Assembly (NCBI RefSeq): GCF_011927945.1
Contig: NZ_JAATJM010000001.1
Span: 1,621,501 to 1,685,500 of the forward strand
Source of the DNA: Brevundimonas alba
GTDB taxonomy: Bacteria > Pseudomonadota > Alphaproteobacteria > Caulobacterales > Caulobacteraceae
DNA length: 64,000 bases
Direction of reading: 5' to 3'
The translations under genes and the position numbers were made by a program. Of this stretch, positions 1-8,234 are shown piece after piece. Under the pieces are notes generated by a model. The model searched no databases and was not told the DNA's origin. It saw only the letters and a program-made list of their open reading frames with translations. The first letter of the stretch is position 1, and each line of letters opens with the position of its first letter.

Positions 1-3000
1 GCCAACGAGATCTACGGCGGGGCCGGCAACGACACCTTCATCCTGTCGGCGGTCGGCGATACGGTCATCGAGCTGGCGAACGAGGGAACGGACACGGTCC
101 GGACCAGCCTGAACACCTTCATCCTGGGTCAGAACATCGAGAATCTGACCTTCACCGGTTCAGGCGACCTCACGGCGACCGGGAACGCCTCGAACAATGT
201 GTTCGTCGTCGGCACGGGCGCGAACGTCATCGACGGCGCGGGTGGCGTCGATACCGTGGATTACGGCTCGGCGACGGGCGGCCTGACCGTCAAACTCGCC
301 AACGGCAGCGCGGTGAAGGGCGGCGGCGTCAACGACGTTCTGACCAGCATCGAGAATGTGATCGGCTCGGCCTTCAACGATACCCTGGTCGGAACGTCCG
401 GCGCCAACCGGCTCGAGGGTGGTCTGGGCAGCGACTATCTGATCGGCGGCGCGGGCGACGACATCCTGGTCGGCGGCGCGGGTCTGGCCAACGCCATGCA
501 GGGCGGCACGGGCAACGACCTCTACATCATGACGGCCGCAGGGGATTCTCTCAACGAGTTCGCCGGGGAAGGCGTAGACAGCGTCCAGACCAGCCTCACC
601 GCCTATTCGCTGCGGGCGAATTTCGAGAACCTGACCTACACAGGCTCCGCCGCCTTCACCGGCTACGGCAACAACGAGAACAACATCATCATCAGCGGCG
701 CCGGGAATGACACCCTGCGCAGCGGCGGCGGCAGCGACACCCTTAACGCGGGTGGCGGCGTCGACACAGTTGACTACAGTGACGCCACGGCCGCCGTGAG
801 CGTAAACCTCCGAAGCCACTCCGCCTCCAAATCGGCCGGCGGCGCCGACGTCCTGATAGGCTTCGAGAACATCACCGGCTCCGCCTACGCCGACGTTCTG
901 ATCAGCGACCATGGCGGCAGCGTGCTGAACGGCGGTCTCGGGTCGGACTACCTGATCGGCGGCAATGGGGCGGACGTCCTGATCGGCGGCGCCGGGCAGG
1001 CCAACGCCATGCAGGGCGGCGCGGGCAACGACCGCTACATCGTCTCCGTGGTCGGGGATTCCCTTTCCGAGTTCGCAGGCGAGGGCGTCGACACCGTCGA
1101 GACGACGCTCAGCCAGTACACGCTCAGGGACAACTTCGAGAACCTCGTCTTCACCGGCTCGGGCGCCTTCTCCGGCGTCGGCAACAGCGCCAACAACCAG
1201 CTGACCGGGGGCGCCTTCAACGACATCCTGCGCGGCGGCGGCGGCAGTGACATCCTGAACGGCGGCGGCGGCGCCGACACGGCCGACTACGCCACCGCCA
1301 CGGCGGGGGTGACGGTCAATATCCGCACCCAGTCCGCGACCAAGAGCGCCGGCGGAAGCGACACCCTCGTCAGCATCGAGAACGTCACCGGTTCGGCCTT
1401 CAACGACACCCTGATCGGCGGCGCGGGCTTCAACAGCCTGAACGGCGGCGCGGGGAACGACACGGTCGACTACAGCGCCGCGGCCGGCGCCGTGACCGTC
1501 AAACTGGCGGGCTCGCTCGCCTCTGCGGACGGGGACGGCGCGACCGATCTCCTGATCAGCATCGAGAACGTCACCGGCTCGGCCTTCAACGATCTGCTGT
1601 TCGGCGACGCCCAGAACAATGTGCTGAGCGGCGGGGCCGGCAGCGACACTCTGCTCGGTCAGGCCGGCGACGATGTGCTGATCGGCGGCGCCGGGGCCGC
1701 GAACATCATGCAGGGGGGCCTAGGCGACGACCGCTATGTCGTGACCGCCGTCGGGGACACCCTGACGGAATTCGCCGGCCAGGGAATCGACACCGTCGAG
1801 ACCAGTCTCGCCGCCTACACCCTGCGCGATTATTTCGAGAAGCTGACCTACATCGGCTCGGGGAATTTCACCGGCCTCGGCAACGCCGCGGACAATGTGA
1901 TCACCGGCGGCCTGGGCGCCGACACCCTGAAAGGCGCTGCGGGCAACGACGTGCTGGTTGGCGGCGACGGCGCGGCCAACCTGCTGCAGGGCGGCACGGG
2001 CGACGACCGCTATGTCGTGACAGCCGCCGGCGACACCGTGACCGAACTCGCGGGCGAAGGCACGGACACGATCCAGACGACCCTCGCCGCCTGGACGCTC
2101 CAGAACCATGTGGAGAACCTGACCTACATCGGCTCAGGCGCCTTCAGCGGCACAGGCAACGCCCTCGCCAACGTCATTACCGGGGGCGGCCACGCCGACG
2201 TGCTGAACGGCGGCGATGGCGCGGATACCCTCGTCGGCGGAGCCGGCGACGATGTGCTGACCGGCGGCGATGGCGCCGCGAATATCCTGCAGGGCGGCAC
2301 GGGCGACGATCGTTACATCGTCACCGCCGCCGGCGACACGGTCACCGAACTCAGCGGCGAAGGCACAGACGTCGTCGAGACGACGCTGGCCAGCTGGACG
2401 CTGCAGAACAACGTCGAGAACCTGACCTACACCGGCGTCGGCGCCTTCGCAGGCACAGGCAACGGGCTCGACAACATCATCACCGGCGGGGCCGGCGGCG
2501 ATACCCTGATCGGCGCCGGCGGGAACGATGTGCTGATCGGCGGGGACGGCGCGGCCAACGTGCTGCAGGGCGGAACGGGCGACGACCGATATGTGGTCAC
2601 CACGGCCGGCGACACCGTGACCGAACTGTCCGGCGAAGGCGTGGATACGGTTGAAACCAACCTGTCGACCTGGACGCTTCAGGATCACGTCGAGAACCTG
2701 ACCTACACCGGCTCCGGCGCCTTCACGGGTTCCGGCAACGCGCTGGGCAACGTCATCACCGGCGGCGGCAATGCCGACGCGCTCGACGGTGGAGAGGGCG
2801 CTGACACCCTCGTCGGCGGAGCCGGCGACGATGTGCTGACCGGCGGCGACGGGGCCGCCAATGTCCTGCAGGGCGGAACAGGCGACGACCGCTATGTCGT
2901 CACGGCCGCCGGAGACACGGTGACCGAACTGGCCGACGAAGGCGTCGACCTCATCGAGACGACGCTCTCAGCCTGGACGCTCCAGGCCAATGTCGAGAAC

Positions 3001-5019
3001 CTGACCTACACCGGCGGCGGCGATTTCACCGGCACGGGCAATGCGCTGGATAACGTCATCACCGGCGGCGCTCATGCCGACGCGCTGAACGGCGGCGAGG
3101 GCGCCGACACACTGGTCGGTGGGGCCGGTGACGATGTGCTGACCGGCGGCGACGGAGCATCCAACATCCTGCAGGGTGGAACGGGCGCCGATCGCTACGT
3201 GGTCACCGCAGCCGGCGATATCGTGACCGAGCTGGCCGACGAGGGCGTGGACGTCATCGAGACGAACCTCACCACCTGGACCCTTCAGGATCACGTTGAG
3301 AATCTGACCTACACCGGCTCCGGCGCCTTCACGGGCTCCGGCAACGGGCTGGACAATGTCATCACGGGCGGCGGCGACGCAGACCTGCTGGACGGCGGCG
3401 AGGGCGCTGACACTCTCATCGGCGCAGTCGGGGACGATGTGCTGACCGGCGGCGCCGGCGCGGCCAACATCCTGCAGGGCGGAACGGGCGACGACCGCTA
3501 TGTGGTGACCGCAGCCGGAGACACGGTGACCGAACTGGCCGACGAAGGCGTCGACCTGGTTGAGACCACCCTGTCCGCCTGGACCCTTCAGGCCAACGTA
3601 GAGAACCTGACCTACACCGGCGCCGGCGACTTCGCGGGCACGGGCAACGAGCTCGACAACGTCGTCACCGGCGGCGACGGAAGCGACACCCTGAGCGGCG
3701 CGGCGGGCAATGACGTGCTCATCGGCGGCGCCGGCGCGGCCAACGTCCTCCAGGGCGGCGTGGGCGACGACCGCTATGTCGTGACCGCCGAGGGCGACAC
3801 CGTGACCGAGCTGGCCGACGAGGGCCTGGACGTCATCGAGACGAACCTCTCCACCTGGACCCTTCAGGACCACGTCGAGAATCTGACCTACACCGGCTCC
3901 GGCGCCTTTACGGGCTCCGGCAACGCGCTGGACAACGTCATCACCGGCGGCGGCGAGGCAGACCTTCTGGACGGCGGTGAGGGCGCTGACACCCTCATCG
4001 GCGCAGCCGGTGACGATGTGCTGACCGGCGGCGCCGGCGCGGCCAATGTCCTGCAGGGTGGAACGGGCGATGACCGCTATGTCGTGGCCGCCGAAGGCGA
4101 CACCGTGACCGAACTGGCCGACGAAGGCGTCGACGTCGTCGAGACCACCCTGTCCGCCTGGACCCTTCAGGCCAACGTAGAGAACCTGACCTACACCGGC
4201 TCCGGCGACTTCGCGGGCACAGGCAACGAGCTCGACAATGTCGTCACCGGCGGCGACGGGAGCGACACTCTGAACGGCGCGGCGGGCAATGACGTTCTCA
4301 TCGGGGGCGCCGGCGCGGCCAATGTCCTGCAGGGCGGCGCCGGCGACGACCGCTATGTCGTGACCGCCGAGGGCGACACCGTGACCGAACTGGCTGACGA
4401 GGGCGTCGACCAGGTCGAGACGACCCTCGCGGCCTACGTTCTCGGCGACAATCTCGAGACCCTGGCGTTCGTCGGCGCCGGCGCCTTCGAAGGCACGGGC
4501 AACGCCCTCGACAACGTCATCACGGGCGGCGCGGCCAACGACACGCTCTCGGGCGGCGCGGGCAATGATGCGCTGAACGGTGGCGACGGCGAGGATACCG
4601 CCCTGCTGTCAGGCGCGCAGGCGAGCTACACCGTCACCCTCAATGAGGACGGGTCGGTCACGGTCGTGGACACGGCGGCCGGCGAGGACGGCGACGACGG
4701 GACGGATATCCTGAACGGCATGGAGTTCCTCCACTTCGGGGACGGTTCGGTGCTCGATCTGTCGACCCTGTCTCCGCCGGGCGCCCCCCTGCAGGGCCCG
4801 GACGCGAAGACGTTCGCCACCGCCTTCACCGCGCCCGCGGCGCAGGATGACGCGGCCGTAGCTCTGACCTTCGAAAGCCTCGGCCAGCGTGCCGCCGATC
4901 CGGATCTCTCCGGCAAGTTCATGGGGCTGTTCGACCATCAGCTGACCCTGTCCTTCGACGGGGTCTCCCCGACGTTCGGCCATGAACCCGTGGATCAGGA
5001 TCCCGACTGGTTCTTCTGA
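1..5019 (+). CDS. Giant RTX (hemolysin-type calcium-binding repeat) protein, 5' truncated by the window
   Basis: The frame is open from the first base, so the gene begins upstream; 1672 residues are visible. The protein is almost wholly made of glycine/aspartate RTX nonapeptides (GGxGxDxLx) that bind calcium and fold as a beta-roll after secretion. These sit in larger modules carrying GDDRYVVTA, GDTVTEL, ENLTYTG and GTGN. About thirteen such modules are visible. From 1837 to 4456 the module length is always 276 or 303 nt. The last 140 residues lose the repeats, carry a short YTVTLNEDG-type domain and end in PDWFF, as expected for a C-terminal type I secretion signal. Family knowledge predicts export by an ABC/HlyD/TolC system, which is not in this window. 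No enzymatic domain is visible in this part. It converges with the MFS gene 12 nt away. Function (adhesin, S-layer-like or biofilm protein) is unknown. Confidence 0.93.
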   Translation, partial: ANEIYGGAGNDTFILSAVGDTVIELANEGTDTVRTSLNTFILGQNIENLTFTGSGDLTATGNASNNVFVVGTGANVIDGAGGVDTVDYGSATGGLTVKLANGSAVKGGGVNDVLTSIENVIGSAFNDTLVGTSGANRLEGGLGSDYLIGGAGDDILVGGAGLANAMQGGTGNDLYIMTAAGDSLNEFAGEGVDSVQTSLTAYSLRANFENLTYTGSAAFTGYGNNENNIIISGAGNDTLRSGGGSDTLNAGGGVDTVDYSDATAAVSVNLRSHSASKSAGGADVLIGFENITGSAYADVLISDHGGSVLNGGLGSDYLIGGNGADVLIGGAGQANAMQGGAGNDRYIVSVVGDSLSEFAGEGVDTVETTLSQYTLRDNFENLVFTGSGAFSGVGNSANNQLTGGAFNDILRGGGGSDILNGGGGADTADYATATAGVTVNIRTQSATKSAGGSDTLVSIENVTGSAFNDTLIGGAGFNSLNGGAGNDTVDYSAAAGAVTVKLAGSLASADGDGATDLLISIENVTGSAFNDLLFGDAQNNVLSGGAGSDTLLGQAGDDVLIGGAGAANIMQGGLGDDRYVVTAVGDTLTEFAGQGIDTVETSLAAYTLRDYFEKLTYIGSGNFTGLGNAADNVITGGLGADTLKGAAGNDVLVGGDGAANLLQGGTGDDRYVVTAAGDTVTELAGEGTDTIQTTLAAWTLQNHVENLTYIGSGAFSGTGNALANVITGGGHADVLNGGDGADTLVGGAGDDVLTGGDGAANILQGGTGDDRYIVTAAGDTVTELSGEGTDVVETTLASWTLQNNVENLTYTGVGAFAGTGNGLDNIITGGAGGDTLIGAGGNDVLIGGDGAANVLQGGTGDDRYVVTTAGDTVTELSGEGVDTVETNLSTWTLQDHVENLTYTGSGAFTGSGNALGNVITGGGNADALDGGEGADTLVGGAGDDVLTGGDGAANVLQGGTGDDRYVVTAAGDTVTELADEGVDLIETTLSAWTLQANVENLTYTGGGDFTGTGNALDNVITGGAHADALNGGEGADTLVGGAGDDVLTGGDGASNILQGGTGADRYVVTAAGDIVTELADEGVDVIETNLTTWTLQDHVENLTYTGSGAFTGSGNGLDNVITGGGDADLLDGGEGADTLIGAVGDDVLTGGAGAANILQGGTGDDRYVVTAAGDTVTELADEGVDLVETTLSAWTLQANVENLTYTGAGDFAGTGNELDNVVTGGDGSDTLSGAAGNDVLIGGAGAANVLQGGVGDDRYVVTAEGDTVTELADEGLDVIETNLSTWTLQDHVENLTYTGSGAFTGSGNALDNVITGGGEADLLDGGEGADTLIGAAGDDVLTGGAGAANVLQGGTGDDRYVVAAEGDTVTELADEGVDVVETTLSAWTLQANVENLTYTGSGDFAGTGNELDNVVTGGDGSDTLNGAAGNDVLIGGAGAANVLQGGAGDDRYVVTAEGDTVTELADEGVDQVETTLAAYVLGDNLETLAFVGAGAFEGTGNALDNVITGGAANDTLSGGAGNDALNGGDGEDTALLSGAQASYTVTLNEDGSVTVVDTAAGEDGDDGTDILNGMEFLHFGDGSVLDLSTLSPPGAPLQGPDAKTFATAFTAPAAQDDAAVALTFESLGQRAADPDLSGKFMGLFDHQLTLSFDGVSPTFGHEPVDQDPDWFF
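1837..4455 (+). repeat. Tandem 276/303-nt modules inside the RTX gene
   Basis: The GAG codon opening each ENLTY motif falls at 1837, 2113, 2416, 2692, 2995, 3298, 3601, 3877, 4180 and 4456. The spacings are therefore 276 or 303 nt, a difference of exactly 27 nt or one RTX nonapeptide. The block 3298-3876 (303+276) is followed by a near copy at 3877-4455, which looks like a recent 579-bp tandem duplication. Confidence 0.9.
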
Positions 5020-5031
5020 CGCGGTTTCCGG

Positions 5032-6684
5032 TCAGGCGTGCAGATCGGCGTCCTTGCGGTCGCGGATGAACAGGACGCCGGCCACGACCGTGACCAGCGC
5101 CACCACCACGGGGTACCAGAGGCCGTAGTAGATGTTGCCCGTCGCGGCGACCATGGCGAAGGCCGTGGTCGGCAGGAAGCCGCCGAACCAGCCGTTGCCG
5201 ATGTGATAGGGCAGGGACATCGAGGTGTAGCGGATGCGGGTGGGGAACATCTCCACCAGCGCCGCCGCGATCGGCCCGTAGACCATGGTCACATAGAAGA
5301 CGAGCAGGAACAGGATGCCGATCACCAGCGGCCGGTTCACCAGGGTGCTGTCCGCCTTGGTCGGATAGCCGGCGGCGGTCAGGGCCGCGCCGAGCGAGGT
5401 CTCCCACGCCGCCTTGGCCGCGGAGAAGTCTGCTGCCGGCAAGGCCGCCCGGTCGAGACCCGGAAGCAGGGTCCCGCCGACCCGCACCACCGCCAGGGAG
5501 CCCTTTGGGGATGCGGTGTTGGCGTAGGTCACACCCGCCTTCGCGAGGTATGACTTGGCCAGATCGCACGAGCTGTTGAACTTCGCCTTGCCGACCGGAT
5601 CGAACTGGAACGAGCAGTCGGCGGGGTCGGCAACGACGACGACCGGCGCGGAGGCGGAGGCCGCCGCCAGCCGCGGATTGGCCGCCTCCGTCAGGGCGTG
5701 AAACAGCGGGAAATAGGTCAGCGCCGCCAGAAGGCAGCCGGTCAGGATGATCGGCTTGCGGCCCACCCGATCCGACAGCCAGCCCCAGAAGACGAAGAAG
5801 GGGGTGGCCAGCAGCAGGGCGACAGCGATCAGGATATTGGCGAGCGCCGGCTCGACCTTCAGCGTCTTCTCGAGGAAGAACAGGGCGTAGAACTGACCCG
5901 TGTACCAGACCACCGCCTGCCCCGCCGTCAGCCCCACCAGCGCCAGCAGCACCAGCTTCAGGTTCGGCCATTTGCCGAAACTGTCCCTGAGCGGCGTCGC
6001 GGAGCCCTTGCCCTCCGCCTTCATGCGGGCGAACGCCGGGCTCTCCGCCAGCTTCAGCCGGATCCACAGCGACACGCCCAGCAGCAGGATCGAAACGAGG
6101 AAGGGGACGCGCCATCCCCAGTCCTTGAAGGCGTCCTCGCCGATCGCGGTCCGCACGCCGAGGATGACCAGCAGGCTCAGCATCAGTCCCGCCGTCGCCG
6201 TGATCTGGATGAAGCTGGTGAAGAAGCCGCGCTTCCCGGGCGGGGCGTGTTCGGCGACATAGGTGGCCGCGCCGCCATACTCTCCGCCGAGCGCCAGTCC
6301 CTGCACCAGCCGCATGGCGATCAGAACGGCCGGCGCCGCGACGCCGATGGCCGCGTAGGACGGCAGCAGCCCGACCACGAAGGTCGACAGCCCCATCAGC
6401 AGCATGGTCACGAGGAAGGTGTTCTTGCGCCCCCACAGATCGCCGAGGCGGCCGAAGAAGACCGCCCCGAACGGCCGCACCGCGAACCCCGCCGCGAAGG
6501 CCATCAGGGCGAAGACGTAGCCCGTCGTCTCGTTGACGCCCGAGAAGAACTGGCTGGTGATGATCGCCGCCAGCGATCCGTAGAGGTAGAAATCGTACCA
6601 CTCGATCACCGTGCCGACGGACGAGGCCAGAATGACCAGCCGGTCTCTGCGGTCGACGGTGTGCGGTTCGGCGGCGTCGGTCAT
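5032..6684 (-). CDS. MFS transporter, metabolite:H+ symporter (MHS) family, with a large loop insertion
   Basis: This 550-residue multi-pass inner-membrane carrier probably imports an organic acid or zwitterion with protons; the substrate cannot be told. It shows the MHS signatures GTVIEWYDFYLYG near the N-terminus, GRLGDLWGRKN between helices 2 and 3, RLVQGLALGGEYGG, and SDRVGRKP in the central loop. Start at 6684 has a GGAGG five bases upstream. Usual family length is about 430-450; the excess is one hydrophilic insert at roughly residues 328-446. That insert contains a cysteine pair (ADCSFQ, SSCDLAK) and lies between two membrane segments, apparently on the outside. The gene is monocistronic and converges on the RTX gene. 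Confidence 0.9.
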   Translation of the reverse strand: MTDAAEPHTVDRRDRLVILASSVGTVIEWYDFYLYGSLAAIITSQFFSGVNETTGYVFALMAFAAGFAVRPFGAVFFGRLGDLWGRKNTFLVTMLLMGLSTFVVGLLPSYAAIGVAAPAVLIAMRLVQGLALGGEYGGAATYVAEHAPPGKRGFFTSFIQITATAGLMLSLLVILGVRTAIGEDAFKDWGWRVPFLVSILLLGVSLWIRLKLAESPAFARMKAEGKGSATPLRDSFGKWPNLKLVLLALVGLTAGQAVVWYTGQFYALFFLEKTLKVEPALANILIAVALLLATPFFVFWGWLSDRVGRKPIILTGCLLAALTYFPLFHALTEAANPRLAAASASAPVVVVADPADCSFQFDPVGKAKFNSSCDLAKSYLAKAGVTYANTASPKGSLAVVRVGGTLLPGLDRAALPAADFSAAKAAWETSLGAALTAAGYPTKADSTLVNRPLVIGILFLLVFYVTMVYGPIAAALVEMFPTRIRYTSMSLPYHIGNGWFGGFLPTTAFAMVAATGNIYYGLWYPVVVALVTVVAGVLFIRDRKDADLHA

Positions 6685-6791
6685 GGTCCCTCCCCGGACT
6701 CGTCCCGGGGAAATCGTGGACCGGATTTGGCCGGCGCGCCAGCAGGCGGGCCGTGCCGAGCCTCACCTGGAGGCGCGGCACGGTCTGGTGA

Positions 6792-8234
6792 TCAGGCTGA
6801 GACCGTCCCGTTCCAGCCGCCGGCCAGCGCCTTGAACAGGGCGATCTGGTAGGTGGTCACCAGCGCTTCAGAGGCCGCCAGTTGCGCGTCGGCGGCGGCC
6901 AGCGTCCGTTCGGCGTCCAGAACGGTCAGGAAGCTGTCCGCGCCGGCCTCGAACCGCAGGCGCGAGAGCCGGGCGGCGTTGGCCGCCTGATCCCGGGCCG
7001 CCTGCAAGGCAGAGCGCCGGTCCAGTTCGTTGGCGTAGTTGGCCAGCGCCGTCTCGGTTTCCTGCAGCGCGACCAGCACCGTCTGGTCGAAGGTGGCGAG
7101 CGCCGCCTCGGAGCCGGCGCTGGCCTGTTCGATCCGCGCGCGGGCGGCGAAGACGTTCGGGAAGGACCAGCTGATCAACGGGCCGACGCTGAAGCGGAAG
7201 CTGGCGCCATCGCCCAGATCGCCGGCGTCCAGCGCCGTCGAACCCAGCGAGCCGCCGAGGCTGATGCGCGGATAGAGGTCCGCCGTCGCCACGTTCACCC
7301 GCGCCGCCGCGGCGGCCAGGTTGCGCTCCGCCCGGCGCACATCGGGACGGCGCGCCAGCAGGGCCGCGCCGTCGCCGACCGGGATCGGCTGCTTCAGTTG
7401 CGGCGGCCGGGCGCAGGCCCGGGCCGCTTCGCTGGCATCGGCCGGGGTGCGGCCGGTCAGGGTCGCCAGCCGGAACAGGGCTCCGTCGCGCTGCGCCCGC
7501 AGCGGGGGCAGGGAGGCGCGGGTGCTCTCAAGAGCGGAGCGCGCGCGGGCGGTGTCCAGACCATTGCCGGCCCCGCCCTCGAGCAGCCGCTGCGTCAGGT
7601 CCACGGAGCTGGACTGCAACTGGATCGACCGCTCGGCCACCTCTATCTGGGCATTGGCCGAGCAGGCGTCGGCATAGGCGCGCGCCGTCTCGGCGGCGAC
7701 GCTGACGCGCACCACATCCAGAGCGGCGGCCGCGGCGTCGGCGTCGGCGCGGGCGGCGCGGATGGTCGAGCCGACGCGGCCGAACAGATCGACCTCATAG
7801 GCGACGTCGAGGCCCACGTCGTAGGTCTCGCCTTCGTCCAGCGGCTGGCCGCCGTTGCCGCCCGGGACCGTGGCGGCCGAGGCGCGACCGTACTGGCCCG
7901 TGGCGCTGGTGGTCGTCGAAGGCAGGCGGCCGGTGCGCGCCTCGCCCAGCGCGGCGCGGACGCGGCGCAGGTTGGCGGCCGCGGCCTCCAGCTCGTTGTT
8001 CTCGGTCAGGGCTTGGCCGACCAGGCCGTCGAGCACCGGATCGTCATACAGCCGCCACCAGTCGTCGCGCGCGGCCTCGGCCGTCACGGCGGGGGTGGAG
8101 GCCCCGATGAAGGCGCCCGACGCCTGGGGTGGGAGGGCGGCGTCGGGCGCCTTCGGCCCGACCGCGCACGAGGCGAGCACGAGGCTCGCGCCAGCGGTTG
8201 CGGTCAGGAACCGGAGAGAGGATCGGGTGGTCAT
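6792..8234 (-). CDS. RND efflux outer-membrane factor, NodT family lipoprotein
   Basis: This 480-residue TolC-like outer-membrane channel closes a tripartite efflux pump. The N-terminus is a lipoprotein signal with LASC lipobox (Cys23) followed by AVGPKAP, typical of NodT/OprM proteins. The rest has the duplicated outer-membrane-efflux domain with alanine-rich coiled-coil helices (for example the LARRPDVRRAERNLAAA segment split across helices). It is the third gene of the operon; its ATG overlaps the stop of the pump gene in TGATG, so the two are translationally coupled. Expression is expected to follow the promoter upstream of the adaptor gene and the divergent TetR-family regulator. Substrates are not predictable from sequence. 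Confidence 0.95.
   Translation of the reverse strand: MTTRSSLRFLTATAGASLVLASCAVGPKAPDAALPPQASGAFIGASTPAVTAEAARDDWWRLYDDPVLDGLVGQALTENNELEAAAANLRRVRAALGEARTGRLPSTTTSATGQYGRASAATVPGGNGGQPLDEGETYDVGLDVAYEVDLFGRVGSTIRAARADADAAAAALDVVRVSVAAETARAYADACSANAQIEVAERSIQLQSSSVDLTQRLLEGGAGNGLDTARARSALESTRASLPPLRAQRDGALFRLATLTGRTPADASEAARACARPPQLKQPIPVGDGAALLARRPDVRRAERNLAAAAARVNVATADLYPRISLGGSLGSTALDAGDLGDGASFRFSVGPLISWSFPNVFAARARIEQASAGSEAALATFDQTVLVALQETETALANYANELDRRSALQAARDQAANAARLSRLRFEAGADSFLTVLDAERTLAAADAQLAASEALVTTYQIALFKALAGGWNGTVSA

Noticed and set aside
1720..3873. Several long open frames on the minus strand inside the first RTX gene
   Set aside because: They lie opposite codon-regular GC-rich repeats; their products are low-complexity mirror images of the repeats without ribosome sites or family features.
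1..5019. Regular repeats as a possible CRISPR array
   Set aside because: The period is 276/303 nt, in frame throughout, and codes for RTX modules; there are no short repeats with unique spacers.
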